DNA of 64,000 nt from Saprospiraceae bacterium (GTDB lineage Bacteria; Bacteroidota; Bacteroidia; Chitinophagales; Saprospiraceae): NCBI GenBank assembly GCA_016712145.1, contig JADJRO010000003.1, positions 496,001 through 560,000 of the forward strand. Direction: 5' to 3'. The notes under the pieces are model-generated. The model was given only the letters and a program-made list of their open reading frames with translations. It was not told the DNA's origin and did not search any database. A program made the position numbers and the translations under genes. Positions 34,849 to 44,477 of the stretch are shown here, piece by piece (the first letter of the stretch is position 1; each line of letters starts with the position of its first letter).

Positions 34849-37236
34849 TTATTCTGGATAATTTGATGGATCATATTCATGCATCATTTTTAAAACAGTT
34901 TCAATTATATCTTCAACACCTGGTTTGGAAAAATAATCTCCGGCACTTCCATAGGGTGATCGGTGATCTCTTCCGGTTATTGTTTGAGGTGGACTGTCCA
35001 AAAATTTAAAACCGTTTTGTTGTTCTAATATTTGTTGTAACATGTAAGCACTGGCTCCGCCTGGCACATCTTCATCGACTATAAGTAATTTATTGGTTTT
35101 CTTAAGTGATTCTGAGATAGTTCCGCTGCGATCAAATGGCAGCAAAGTTTGGATATCAATTAATTCAATTTCAATTCCAAATTCTAATAATCTTTCAACA
35201 GCTTTTTGTGCAACTCGAATACATGATCCATAAGTGACCAGCGTAATATCTTTACCTGTAGTAAGTATTTCAACTTTGCCTAATGGCAGTGTAAATTGGT
35301 CTAAATTATCAGGAAGTTTCTCTTTTAATCGGTATCCATTCAAACATTCAATGACTAAGCCTGGATCGCCACTTTTTAGAAGCGTGTTATACATTCCTGC
35401 CGCTTGTGTCATATTTCTTGGTACACAAATATATATACCGCGAAGTGAATGCAATAACATTCCAATTGGTGAACCGGAGTGCCAAATACCTTCTAAACGA
35501 TGGCCTCTGGTCCGTATTATAACGGGCGCTTTTTGTAAACCGCCGGATCGGTATCTAAGGGTTGCCAAATCATCCATTAAAGGGGAAAGTGCATAAACGA
35601 TGTAATCCAGGTATTGAATTTCTGCTATGGGTTTTAAACCCCGCATGGCACTGCCAATGGCTTGACCAACAATGGTCCATTCACGAATGCCTGTATCAAA
35701 AACCCTGTTAATTCCATGTTTTTCCTGTAAACCCATAAAACCTTGGTTTACATCTCCAATTTGCCCAACGTCCTCACCGAAAGCCAGAATGCGATTATCT
35801 GAAGCTAAACAATTATCAAAAAACTGATTAAGAATTTGATATCCATTTACTTCTTTTGATTCCGATGAAAAAATTGGTTCAACTTCTGCAACTTGGATTG
35901 CTGAATCAGTTGTCTGAGAATATAAGTTTTTATGAAAAACAACATCCGCTTCTTTAAATTGCTTATCAATCCATTCTTTCAGTTTAATTTTTTGACTTTG
36001 ATTTGAAGCAGTCAGATGTGTATTTCTGGCAAGTTCAACCAATTCATTCCATCCGGGTTCTTTGATTGAATTTAATTCGTCATAAGCTTGTGTTAATTGA
36101 TTTTCATTGCAAATTTCAAGAAGCTCATTTTTTAATGTTAAGATGGGTTGCAAATAATTTTGCCAGGCCTTTTGTCTTTCTTCTTTTACATGTTGTTTTG
36201 CCAACTCTTTGAGTTCTTCTAATTTGCTTGCATCCAAAATATTTTTAGACAACAACCATTCACCCATAATTTTAATACAATCATTTTCTACTTCCCAATC
36301 CATTCGGGACTTCGATTTATAACGTTCATGTGAACCCGAAGTTGAATGTCCTTGAGGTTGGGTCACTTCTTGAATATGAAATAATGCGGGCATATGATGG
36401 GTACGAACATATTCAATCCCATTTTTATAGGTGCTAACCAGATCAGCATAATCCCAGGCTTTCGCTGTAAAAATTTTTATTCCTTGTGCGGGCCCATCCG
36501 ATTCAAAACCAGCAACCGCTTTTGATATACTTCCTTTAGTTGTTTGTAATTCAATGGGTACCGATATCCCGTACCCATCATCCCATACTGAAACAGCTAA
36601 AGGAACCTGTAAAACGCCAGCTGCATTAAGCGTTTCCCAAAACACTCCTTCAGACGTGGATGCATCGCCAATGGTACAAAAAGAAACTTCATTTCCTGAT
36701 TTGGAAAAATTGGAATTTTGAGAAAGTTCAGGATGTTGTCTATAATATTTGGAAGCAAATGCCAGTCCAAATGCTCGAGCCATTTGGCCACCAGTACTTG
36801 AAATGTCAGCTGAAATATTAAATCGTTCGGTATGGTTTAACCAATCACCCTCCGAATCAATTAATTCAGAAGCAAAATGGGCATTCATTTGAAGGCCTTT
36901 GCTGAAGGGATCATTGTAGGGATCTGCATACAGTTGGGCAAAAAAATCTTTAATGGTACATTGCCCGATAGCCATCATAAAAGTTTGGTCCCGGTAATAA
37001 CCTGATCGAAAATCACCTTTTTGAAATGCCCGTGCCATCGCAACTTGTGGGACTTCTTTTCCATCACCAAGAATTCCAAATTTAGCCTTTCCTGTTAGCA
37101 CTTCTTTCCTTCCTGCTATAGAACATTCCCTACTTACTTGACAAATCCAAAAATCTTTAATCAATTCCTGTTTAAAATCGGCATATTTTCCTTTGACGGA
37201 ATTAAGTAAAGCTTGAATGGGTTCCAGAATGTGCAT
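34849..37236 (-). CDS. 2-oxoacid (branched-chain type) dehydrogenase E1, fused alpha and beta subunits
   Basis: The 795 residues correspond to E1-alpha (about 1-430) and E1-beta (about 460-795) joined in one chain. The alpha half has GYYRDQTFMMAIG and a thiamine-diphosphate motif starting IGDASTSEG and ending VWDDGYGI. The beta half has FGEDVG, FDTGIREWTIVGQAIG, HSGSP, TYGSCIRVA and VDEDVPGG. The substrate is most likely branched-chain 2-oxoacids, because of similarity to the fused 2-oxoisovalerate dehydrogenase E1 of Bacteroidota, but pyruvate or other 2-oxoacids are not excluded. No E2 or E3 gene is in the window. The start is ATG 37236, with a TATTTTTG -7-like box 18-25 bp upstream on the minus strand. 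Confidence 0.88.
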   Translation of the reverse strand: MHILEPIQALLNSVKGKYADFKQELIKDFWICQVSRECSIAGRKEVLTGKAKFGILGDGKEVPQVAMARAFQKGDFRSGYYRDQTFMMAIGQCTIKDFFAQLYADPYNDPFSKGLQMNAHFASELIDSEGDWLNHTERFNISADISSTGGQMARAFGLAFASKYYRQHPELSQNSNFSKSGNEVSFCTIGDASTSEGVFWETLNAAGVLQVPLAVSVWDDGYGISVPIELQTTKGSISKAVAGFESDGPAQGIKIFTAKAWDYADLVSTYKNGIEYVRTHHMPALFHIQEVTQPQGHSTSGSHERYKSKSRMDWEVENDCIKIMGEWLLSKNILDASKLEELKELAKQHVKEERQKAWQNYLQPILTLKNELLEICNENQLTQAYDELNSIKEPGWNELVELARNTHLTASNQSQKIKLKEWIDKQFKEADVVFHKNLYSQTTDSAIQVAEVEPIFSSESKEVNGYQILNQFFDNCLASDNRILAFGEDVGQIGDVNQGFMGLQEKHGINRVFDTGIREWTIVGQAIGSAMRGLKPIAEIQYLDYIVYALSPLMDDLATLRYRSGGLQKAPVIIRTRGHRLEGIWHSGSPIGMLLHSLRGIYICVPRNMTQAAGMYNTLLKSGDPGLVIECLNGYRLKEKLPDNLDQFTLPLGKVEILTTGKDITLVTYGSCIRVAQKAVERLLEFGIEIELIDIQTLLPFDRSGTISESLKKTNKLLIVDEDVPGGASAYMLQQILEQQNGFKFLDSPPQTITGRDHRSPYGSAGDYFSKPGVEDIIETVLKMMHEYDPSNYPE

Positions 37237-37564
37237 ATCCTTGGTTTCGGCTACAAAAATAATCCAATAAACGAAACAAGCGATCTGGGGATTTGAGTAT
37301 GATGCAAGGGTATTTAATTTTTATTGACAATTGAGTCCTTTTTGCTGTTCGAAACGAGGTCGATATTTTGGCTTGATCTCAGCTTTAACTTCGTTTTAAG
37401 GAATGTAAAAATCTAGGATTAATGCTTGATTTACTGTTATTTGAATATATGATAAAATTCGATAATTCATATTTAACACGGACTTAACACACAATTTTGG
37501 TATTTTTGTAACTAGATACGGTATGAATATCGTTAAATTTGTAATCAATAAAAAAATTAAATAC
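37237..37564. other. Divergent promoter region between the E1 gene and the DUF1573 gene
   Basis: No gene is supported. A minus-strand TATTTTTG (37254-37261) faces the E1 gene and a plus-strand TATTTTTG (37501-37508) faces the DUF1573 gene. Both match TAnnTTTG. The second makes an upstream ATG (37523) an unlikely start, since transcription would begin only a few bases before it. Confidence 0.5.
37501..37508 (+). promoter_or_regulatory. Candidate -7 box (TATTTTTG) for the DUF1573 gene
   Basis: The TAnnTTTG match lies 56 bp before the preferred ATG at 37565. No clear -33 TTG is at the right spacing. Confidence 0.4.
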
Positions 37565-38029
37565 ATGAAAAACATTTTAACTCTTATTGCGATGGTTTTC
37601 TGTGTAGGATATCTGTCTGCTCAGACTGCAGCTCCAGCATCTAATACAACACCAGCAAAAACAGGAGGGCCACATCTTCAATGGGAGGCAACTGTAATCG
37701 ATTACGGCGAAATCAAAAAAGGATCTGACCCATTACGTAAGGCTTTATTTACTAACACCGGAACTGAGCCTTTAATCATTAAAAGTGCTCGTGGAAGTTG
37801 TGGTTGTACCGTTCCAACTTGGCCAAAAGATCCAATTATGCCTGGTGAAAAAGGAGTAATTGAAATCAGATATGACACGCAGCGCGTTGGTCCAATCAAC
37901 AAATCTGTAAGCGTTTCTACAAATGAAAGTGATGAAGAAACCCGAGTTACCATTAAAGGAAATATTTCTTCAGATGAAGAACAAACACTTCCTAAAAGTG
38001 AAGGAAATGTGTTAACCCCAAAAGGTTAA
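37565..38029 (+). CDS. Secreted DUF1573-family protein
   Basis: From ATG 37565 the product is 154 residues, with a signal peptide (ILTLIAMVFCVGYLSA-Q). An in-frame ATG at 37523 would place 14 charged residues ahead of the signal and lies next to the -7 box, so I reject it. The mature domain (WEATVIDYGEIKKGS, FTNTGTEPLIIKSARGSCGC, PGEKGVIEI, VSVSTNE) is the immunoglobulin-like DUF1573 fold common in periplasmic and surface proteins of Bacteroidota. The function is unknown. It is monocistronic, ending in a strong terminator shared with the convergent icd gene. Confidence 0.88.
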   Translation: MKNILTLIAMVFCVGYLSAQTAAPASNTTPAKTGGPHLQWEATVIDYGEIKKGSDPLRKALFTNTGTEPLIIKSARGSCGCTVPTWPKDPIMPGEKGVIEIRYDTQRVGPINKSVSVSTNESDEETRVTIKGNISSDEEQTLPKSEGNVLTPKG

Positions 38030-38042
38030 TTCAATTCCAATC

Positions 38043-38081
38043 AAAAAAAAATCCTACCGGATTCCGGTAGGATTTTTTTTT
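38043..38081. terminator. Bidirectional rho-independent terminator
   Basis: ATCCTACCGG and CCGGTAGGAT form a perfect 10-bp stem with an ATT loop, flanked by an A8 run on one side and a T9 run on the other. It can therefore stop transcription of both the DUF1573 gene and the convergent icd gene. Confidence 0.93.
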
Positions 38082-38098
38082 GCACGTTATCGAACACC

Positions 38099-39322
38099 TT
38101 AAATATTCATATTCAAAATGATCTCATCACCAAATTCACTACATTTTAATAAATGTGCACCTTCCATTAAACGATGAAAATCATAAGTAACTCGCTTTGT
38201 TCGAATGGATTTTTCTAATCCTTTTACAATAAGCTGAGCAGCTTCGTTCCAGCCCATATATTCAAACATCATAACTCCAGACAGGATCACAGAACTTGGA
38301 TTAACTTTATCTAGTCCGGCATATTTAGGGGCAGTTCCATGAGTAGCTTCAAAAATGGCATGCCCTGTTGTGTAATTAACATTTGCACCGGGAGCAATAC
38401 CGATTCCTCCGACTTGAGCGGCTAAAGCATCTGAAATATAATCTCCATTTAAATTTAAGGTAGCAATAACATCGTATTCTTCCGGACGCAATAAAATTTG
38501 TTGAAGAAAAGCATCTGCAATGACATCCTTAATGATAATTCCATTGGGTAATTTCATCCAGGGCCCTCCATCTAATAATTCTGCGCCATACTCAGTTTTC
38601 GCCAATTCGTAACCCCAATCCATAAAACTGCCCTCAGTAAATTTCATGATGTTTCCTTTGTGTACAAGGCTAACAGATTTACGTTTATTATTAATTGCAA
38701 ATTCGATGGCAGCGCGTACTAAACGAAATGTTCCTTCTTTCGAAACTGGTTTGATACCAATGCCAGTAGTTTGTGGAAAACGTATTTTTTTAAATTTATC
38801 TGGAAAATTGGTTTTTAACCAATCCATAAATTTTATTGAATCTTCTGTTCCTTCCTGAAATTCAATCCCTGCATAAATGTCTTCTGTGTTTTCACGATAA
38901 ATGGTCATGTCAACTTTTTGAGGATCTTTCACAGGTGACGGAACTCCTTCAAACCAGCGTACCGGACGAACGCAAGCATATAAATCAAGCTGTTGACGCA
39001 AAGCCACATTTAAAGAACGGATTCCGCCACCGACGGGAGTTGTCAAGGGTCCTTTTATTGCGACAAGACATTCCTTAATTACATCCAAAGTTTCTTCGGG
39101 TAACCAATTTTTTGTTTGATTAAATGCTTTTTCACCAGCTAAAACTTCTTTCCAACTGATTTTTCTCGTTCCCTGATATGCTTTGTCAACGGCAGCATCA
39201 AATACACGGACAGAGGCAGCCCAAATATCCTGGCCCGTTCCATCTCCCTCAATAAATGGAATAATTACATGATCCGGTACATTCAATTTTCCATTTGCAA
39301 TCGTAATTTTTGTTGCGTTCAT
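38099..39322 (-). CDS. icd: NADP-type isocitrate dehydrogenase
   Basis: From ATG 39322 the protein has 407 residues, close to the E. coli enzyme (416); an upstream in-frame ATG at 39346 adds only eight residues. Substrate-binding positions are present: S103, N105 and R109 in GGIRSLNVALR, R119 and R143 (IYRENTEDIYAG, with Y150). IEGDGTG is at 24-30. Downstream GNIMKFTEG and HGTAP motifs fit the dimeric NADP-dependent class. The enzyme oxidatively decarboxylates isocitrate to 2-oxoglutarate in the TCA cycle, feeding the SucA product encoded elsewhere in the window. A minus-strand TATTTTTG at 39344-39351 could be its -7 box. Confidence 0.95.
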   Translation of the reverse strand: MNATKITIANGKLNVPDHVIIPFIEGDGTGQDIWAASVRVFDAAVDKAYQGTRKISWKEVLAGEKAFNQTKNWLPEETLDVIKECLVAIKGPLTTPVGGGIRSLNVALRQQLDLYACVRPVRWFEGVPSPVKDPQKVDMTIYRENTEDIYAGIEFQEGTEDSIKFMDWLKTNFPDKFKKIRFPQTTGIGIKPVSKEGTFRLVRAAIEFAINNKRKSVSLVHKGNIMKFTEGSFMDWGYELAKTEYGAELLDGGPWMKLPNGIIIKDVIADAFLQQILLRPEEYDVIATLNLNGDYISDALAAQVGGIGIAPGANVNYTTGHAIFEATHGTAPKYAGLDKVNPSSVILSGVMMFEYMGWNEAAQLIVKGLEKSIRTKRVTYDFHRLMEGAHLLKCSEFGDEIILNMNI

Positions 39323-39457
39323 ATTTTTATATAATTTAGGCGACAAAAATAGCTAAGATGGTCTTTAGATTCAGAATGGAGATGGCTATTAGCAAATTAT
39401 TAAAGACATAATTTAGCTTGATTCAGGGTGTTATTGGCATTTGCCTGTTGAAAACTG

Positions 39458-39465
39458 TATTTTTG
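39458..39465 (+). promoter_or_regulatory. Candidate -7 box (TATTTTTG) for ruvB
   Basis: The TAnnTTTG match is 24 bp before the ruvB ATG. A TTG at 39434-39436 lies 21 bp upstream, slightly longer than the usual 19-bp spacing. Confidence 0.45.
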
Positions 39466-39489
39466 CAGAAAGTTTAGGAGAAAATCACG

Positions 39490-40518
39490 ATGCGTAACCC
39501 AAATCTGGATGGAGATGCCCAAAATCTAAATATCGATGACAAGCAAGTCGAACGAGCTTTACGTCCAAAAGAATTACTTGATTTTACAGGACAGGAGTCG
39601 GTTGTAGATAATTTAAAAGTTTTTATTGCAGCAGCTAAATTAAGAGGTGAGGCTTTAGATCATGTATTGCTGCATGGTCCACCGGGTTTAGGAAAAACAA
39701 CCTTATCGCATATAATTGCCAATGAATTGGGATCTGATTTAAAATTGAGTTCAGGTCCGGTACTCGAAAAACCTGGAGATTTGGCAGGATTGCTGACAAA
39801 TCTGCAAGAAGGGGATGTCCTATTTATAGACGAAATACACCGTTTGAATACCGTAGTTGAAGAGTATCTCTATTCAGCCATGGAGGATTATCGGATTGAT
39901 ATCTTAATAGATACAGGTCCAAGTGCACGCTCCATACAAATTAATGTGAATCCATTTACTTTAATTGGTGCTACAACGCGGGTGGGAATGTTAACCGCCC
40001 CTCTTCGTTCTAGATTTAGTATAACATGCCACCTTGATTACTACAATCACAAGCAATTGGAAATTATTTTGAGACGTTCCGCCCAGATTTTGCAAATTTC
40101 ATTTGAAGAAGAAGGCATCCAGGAAATTGCTCGCCGAAGCAGAGGGACTCCTCGAATTGCAAATGCTTTATTGCGTAGGATACGCGATTTTGCACAAATT
40201 AAAGGAAATGGTAGCTTAACTGCAGAAATCGCATCTTTCGGATTAAATGCCCTAAATGTTGACAGCTTAGGTTTGGATGAAATGGACAATCGAATTTTAA
40301 GTTCAATTATTGAAAAATTTAGTGGGGGACCGGTTGGTTTATCCACTATAGCCACTGCTGTTGGGGAAGAAGCTGGAACGATTGAAGAAGTTCATGAACC
40401 CTTTTTAATAATGGAAGGGTTTATACAACGGACCCCGAGAGGTCGCATCGCTACACCAAAAGCCTTTCAACATATGGGTTACCCAGGAGGATCTAGTAAT
40501 CCTGGGCTTTTATTTTAA
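39490..40518 (+). CDS. ruvB: Holliday junction branch-migration helicase RuvB
   Basis: The 342-residue AAA+ ATPase has Walker A GPPGLGKTT (63-71), Walker B FIDEIHR, sensor-1 region IGATTR with the following RSRF, and the C-terminal winged-helix segment FIQRTPRGR-(x)-TPKAF, all typical of RuvB. It forms the hexameric motor that drives Holliday-junction migration with RuvA. No ruvA or ruvC is adjacent, as is usual in Bacteroidota. Unusually for this genome it has a good Shine-Dalgarno (AGGAG at 39476-39480, 9 bp before ATG). Confidence 0.97.
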   Translation: MRNPNLDGDAQNLNIDDKQVERALRPKELLDFTGQESVVDNLKVFIAAAKLRGEALDHVLLHGPPGLGKTTLSHIIANELGSDLKLSSGPVLEKPGDLAGLLTNLQEGDVLFIDEIHRLNTVVEEYLYSAMEDYRIDILIDTGPSARSIQINVNPFTLIGATTRVGMLTAPLRSRFSITCHLDYYNHKQLEIILRRSAQILQISFEEEGIQEIARRSRGTPRIANALLRRIRDFAQIKGNGSLTAEIASFGLNALNVDSLGLDEMDNRILSSIIEKFSGGPVGLSTIATAVGEEAGTIEEVHEPFLIMEGFIQRTPRGRIATPKAFQHMGYPGGSSNPGLLF

Positions 40519-40639
40519 TGGTCTCCCTAATAAAACCATCCAAATGCTGTGAATTTGTTTAAATTTCTGATCTACCTTCTTAATTTAAGTAGATGGAAAA
40601 CGTTGGAACTAAATAGTATCGTTTTTTGGTCCCGGCCTA

Positions 40640-40954
40640 TTAAGCTTGAGCAGTAGGCGTATTAAATGACATAGGTGGCATCATTTGAGGTTCAGGATCA
40701 AGGATTACACCATATTGATTTTCATACTTTGATAAATTATCATTGAGTGCTTTTAAAAGTCTTTTAGCATGCTGCGGTGTGAGCACGATGCGCGATTTTA
40801 CTTTTGCTTTAGGCACATTTGGCATCAACCGAATAAAATCAACTACAAATTCGGAATGAGAATGTGAAATAATGGCTAAATTCGAATAAATACCTTCTGC
40901 AATATCTTCGGTTAACTCAATATTTAGTTGGTTTTGGTTATTTTGTTCTTCCAT
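40640..40954 (-). CDS. DUF3467-family protein
   Basis: This 104-residue cytosolic protein has the DUF3467 signature: an Asn/Gln-rich start, then ELTEDIAEGIYSNLAIISHS, FVVDFIRLMPN, AKVKSRIVLTPQHAKRLL and NLSKYENQYG. The family is small, widespread in Bacteroidota and of unknown function. It is divergent from the methyltransferase gene with only a 37-bp gap, so the promoters overlap. Confidence 0.85.
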   Translation of the reverse strand: MEEQNNQNQLNIELTEDIAEGIYSNLAIISHSHSEFVVDFIRLMPNVPKAKVKSRIVLTPQHAKRLLKALNDNLSKYENQYGVILDPEPQMMPPMSFNTPTAQA

Positions 40955-40991
40955 GATTTTTAATTTTAGGCAAATTTAATGAATTCAGTGT

Positions 40992-41807
40992 ATGACAGAG
41001 AAACGGTTTTTAGATCAAGCTTATTTTGATGAAAATAGTGAATCCTGGGATAAGCGCGTCGCAATACATGAAAAGTCATCATTCTATGACCTAAATGGAT
41101 TTTTAAATGGGAATAATAGTCTAACTGAGATAGAACAAACAGAATTAGGAGATGTTTCGGGAAAGCGTCTTTTGCATCTTCAATGTCATTTTGGAATGGA
41201 TACGCTTTCATTAAGTCGCTTGGGTGCCGATTGTGTTGGAATTGATTTTTCCAGAGAGGCTATTTTAAAAGCTCGAATTTTAAATGAACAATTAAAATTA
41301 AATTGCAGTTTTTATGAATCGAATGTACTCGATATTTTAGACCTAGATCTTGGTTTGTTTGATCTTGTTTTTACAAGTTATGGTACGATCTCTTGGTTAC
41401 CGGATTTAGATCAATGGGCTTATGTAATTGCAAAATCACTCCACAAAAATGGCATGTTTTATTTTGCAGATTTCCACCCATTGCTTTATTTGTTTGATTT
41501 TAATTCCAAAGAAATTAGATATTCTTATTACAATTTAAAAAAACCATATACCGAAATAGAAACAGGAAGTTATGCAGATGTGAATGATCAAACACTATTT
41601 AAGTCGCATTTTTGGTCGCATTCAATCGATGAAATCATTGGCGTTTTATTGAAAAATAAACTTGAAATCAAACAATTAAATGAAATAGATTATTCTCCTT
41701 ACAATTGCTTTCCTAATTTAAATCCAATTGGTAAGAATAGATTTAGATTTGAATTAGAACATACAAGCCTTCCGCATGTTTTATTAATTAAAGCTTTTAA
41801 AAAGTAA
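40992..41807 (+). CDS. Class I SAM-dependent methyltransferase
   Basis: The 271-residue protein has a Rossmann-type methyltransferase core: motif I LLHLQCHFGMDTLSLSRLGA, then VGIDFS (acidic residue of the SAM ribose site), VLDILDLDLGLFDLVFTSYGTISWLPD (motif IV region) and YFADFHPLLYLF. The N-terminal SWDKRVAIHEKSSFY segment is typical of a Bacteroidota subgroup of small-molecule methyltransferases. The substrate is not predictable. The stop is 1 bp before the next start, so the two genes are translationally linked. Confidence 0.85.
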   Translation: MTEKRFLDQAYFDENSESWDKRVAIHEKSSFYDLNGFLNGNNSLTEIEQTELGDVSGKRLLHLQCHFGMDTLSLSRLGADCVGIDFSREAILKARILNEQLKLNCSFYESNVLDILDLDLGLFDLVFTSYGTISWLPDLDQWAYVIAKSLHKNGMFYFADFHPLLYLFDFNSKEIRYSYYNLKKPYTEIETGSYADVNDQTLFKSHFWSHSIDEIIGVLLKNKLEIKQLNEIDYSPYNCFPNLNPIGKNRFRFELEHTSLPHVLLIKAFKK

Positions 41808-41808
41808 C

Positions 41809-43035
41809 ATGGATTCAATAACTCAGGTAATTCTTGGCGCAACTTGTGGAGAAGCCGTATTAGGTAAAAAAATAGGAAATCGCGCCATGATTTGGGGAGG
41901 GATTGCTGGAACGATACCTGATTTAGATGTTATCGCCAATTTGGTTGCAGACCCATTGACCGCATTAGCATTTCATAGAGGGCCCATGCACTCATTGTTA
42001 TTCGCTTGTATTATGCCCTTTCTTTTAGGTCCCTTAATTAAAAAATTGTATGACAGGAATTGGCCTGAACTACGTGCATGGAAAATAACCGGATATTCTA
42101 TCGGACTTTTACTTTATGTTTTTGTAAGCGTCCTCATCACATTACTGGCCAATTTATTAAAAGGGGGGATTGCGTGGAGTAGTATTTTCTTTTTTAGTAG
42201 CCTGGGGATCCTGTTCTTCTACTTTAGATACCAACAAGTTTTTAAAAAATCCAATGAGGTTGACCAAGCCACAAAATGGGAGTGGATCCATTTATTTTTC
42301 TGGGCTATATTCACTCATCCCATTTTAGATATGTTTACAACCTTTGGCACACGGCTTTTTTGGCCATTTAGCGATGTCCGGGTAGCAATTTCCAGTGTAT
42401 CCATTGCTGATCCTTTCTATACAATACCGTTTGCTGTTTTTTTGTTATTAGCTGCTTTACAAAACCGACTGAGCATTTGGCGAAAGTATTTTTATCGGAC
42501 AGCCGTAATCGTTAGTTCGCTTTATTTTATTTTTACCCTATACAACAAACAGAAGATTGATACATTATTTGAGAATAGTTTAAAAATGAATCAAATTGAA
42601 TGTGAAAAGTACATGACGGTTCCTACCATATTAAATAATTTCCTCTGGTTTAATATTGCTAAAAAGGGGGATCAGTATTATTATGCATACTATTCTATTT
42701 TTGATCAAGCCGATACGATAGGTCCATTGGCTACTGTTAATGGGAATCATGCGCTCTTTAATCCTTACAGGGATCAAGATGTTGCAAAATGCCTTCCCTG
42801 GTTTAGTAATGATTTTTATAAATTATCTGCTAAAGACTCTGGAACACTAATTTATTATGATTTAAGATATGGTGCTACAGGCAACAATTTGAATTCTGAT
42901 GACGATATCGTTTTTAAATTTATACTGAAAGATAGCTCCGGAAAATTAATGATGGATAAATCACAACCTCAACCAGAAAATAATCGGGATCAAATCGATA
43001 AATTTAAAAGGCGTATCGTTGGAATTAAGGATTAA
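41809..43035 (+). CDS. Membrane-bound YdjM/DUF457-type metal-dependent hydrolase
   Basis: The 408-residue integral membrane protein starts with the family signature MDSITQVILGATCGEAVLGKK-type segment, followed by PDLDV and HRGPMHSLLFA (metal-ligand histidines) and FTHPILDMFTTFGT. Several hydrophobic helices (about 55-75, 95-120, 122-145, 170-195 and 205-230) precede a soluble C-terminal domain of ~160 residues. The YdjM family is annotated as LexA-regulated membrane hydrolases, but the reaction is not established. It is translationally coupled to the upstream methyltransferase. Confidence 0.82.
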   Translation: MDSITQVILGATCGEAVLGKKIGNRAMIWGGIAGTIPDLDVIANLVADPLTALAFHRGPMHSLLFACIMPFLLGPLIKKLYDRNWPELRAWKITGYSIGLLLYVFVSVLITLLANLLKGGIAWSSIFFFSSLGILFFYFRYQQVFKKSNEVDQATKWEWIHLFFWAIFTHPILDMFTTFGTRLFWPFSDVRVAISSVSIADPFYTIPFAVFLLLAALQNRLSIWRKYFYRTAVIVSSLYFIFTLYNKQKIDTLFENSLKMNQIECEKYMTVPTILNNFLWFNIAKKGDQYYYAYYSIFDQADTIGPLATVNGNHALFNPYRDQDVAKCLPWFSNDFYKLSAKDSGTLIYYDLRYGATGNNLNSDDDIVFKFILKDSSGKLMMDKSQPQPENNRDQIDKFKRRIVGIKD

Positions 43036-43072
43036 ACCCAATTCCTTATTCTGCTTTTAAAGGAGCTCTTAA

Positions 43073-44470
43073 TTATACAGGATGATCAATTTCCTGCCAG
43101 CGATCTCCAGATTTAGGAATATGAAGTTCATTTTCCCATTTGCCTACGACAGCTGTAGCTAAACAATTTCCTAATGTATTCACAGCGGTACGGGCCATAT
43201 CCATTAATGCATCAATTCCTAGAATAGCTGCGATGGGCCAATCAGGCAAACCAAAACTGGCAGCCATTCCTGCAAGAATTACCAAAGATGCACGTGCGAC
43301 ACCTGCAACGCCTTTACTAGTTAGCATCAAGGTGAGCAACATAATAATTTGTTGACTAATACTCAACTCGATTCCAGCTGCTTGTGCAACAAAAATAGTT
43401 GGCAGCGCTAGATAGAGTGTTGAACCGTCCAAATTAAAACTCAGACCTGTTGGTAATACAAAGGCAACAACTTCTCGTGAGACTCCAAATTTTTCCATGT
43501 TTTCCATCGCTACCGGTAAAGCAGCTTCAGAACTGGCTGTTCCAAATGCAATGGTAACCGGTTGTGCAGCATGTGATAAAAAGCGCTTGATAGGAATTTT
43601 AAAAAACAAAGCAATTGGGAGCAAAACTCCGAGTACAAAAACAAACAATGCACAATACAAGGTTGCAAGCAACAAGAGCAGGTTTTTTAAAACATCAATA
43701 CCCATATTGGAAATGGTATAAGCAATAGCGCCTGCTACAGCAAACGGTGCTAAATACATAATCAAATCTGTAACTTTAAACATGACTGCTGAAAGGGATT
43801 CAGCAAAATCCAACATGGGTTTTCTCTTTTCTTGTTTTATTTTCATCAATGCAACCGCAAAAAGAACACAGAATACTACAATCTGCAACACTTGACCTTC
43901 AGCGATTGATTTAATAAAATTTTCAGGAAAAATATGCATTACAATTTCTTTCCAGCCCTGTGCTTTTGCAACTTCAGGAAGTTTTTCGGAATTGTTTAAT
44001 GCTTGAATACCAACTCCGGCTTTACTAATATTGATCGCAACCAATCCAATGATAAGTGCAAGTGTTGTTACAACTTCAAAATAGATAAGCGATTTTAAAC
44101 CAAGCCGTCCCACTTGTTTAGTATTTGAGTGTCCGGCAATTCCAACAATCAAAGTCCCAAATAACAAGGGTGCAATAATGCATTTAATTAATTTAATAAA
44201 AATCTTGCTAAAAATATTTAACTCGATTCCGATTGCCGGAAAGTCATAACCAATTTCAGCACCAATCAACATGCTGACAAAAATCCAAAGAGTCAGACTT
44301 TTTTTAGGTAATGCATAAAGAATCAATGCGCAAATTCCTAACCACCGTAAAGATCCTGTAACTTGATCGGGAATATCCAGATCTATAAAAAAAAGAATAC
44401 AGGAGCCTAATGCGCAACCACCGGCAATCCATAAAAATAATTTTTGGAATTTACTAAGTGTAGAAATCAT
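43073..44470 (-). CDS. Dicarboxylate/amino acid:cation symporter (DAACS family)
   Basis: The 465-residue protein shows the GltP/DctA fold: eight hydrophobic segments and re-entrant loops, with the signature AFGTASSEAALPVAMENMEK-type serine-rich loop, LPTGLSFNLDGSTLYLALPTIFVAQA and IDALMDMARTAVNTLGN (substrate and Na/H binding). It imports glutamate, aspartate or C4-dicarboxylates with cations. Which substrate cannot be told from sequence alone. It lies 7 bp downstream of the DedA gene on the same strand, so the two are probably co-transcribed. Confidence 0.9.
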   Translation of the reverse strand: MISTLSKFQKLFLWIAGGCALGSCILFFIDLDIPDQVTGSLRWLGICALILYALPKKSLTLWIFVSMLIGAEIGYDFPAIGIELNIFSKIFIKLIKCIIAPLLFGTLIVGIAGHSNTKQVGRLGLKSLIYFEVVTTLALIIGLVAINISKAGVGIQALNNSEKLPEVAKAQGWKEIVMHIFPENFIKSIAEGQVLQIVVFCVLFAVALMKIKQEKRKPMLDFAESLSAVMFKVTDLIMYLAPFAVAGAIAYTISNMGIDVLKNLLLLLATLYCALFVFVLGVLLPIALFFKIPIKRFLSHAAQPVTIAFGTASSEAALPVAMENMEKFGVSREVVAFVLPTGLSFNLDGSTLYLALPTIFVAQAAGIELSISQQIIMLLTLMLTSKGVAGVARASLVILAGMAASFGLPDWPIAAILGIDALMDMARTAVNTLGNCLATAVVGKWENELHIPKSGDRWQEIDHPV

Positions 44471-44477
44471 TTTGTTG

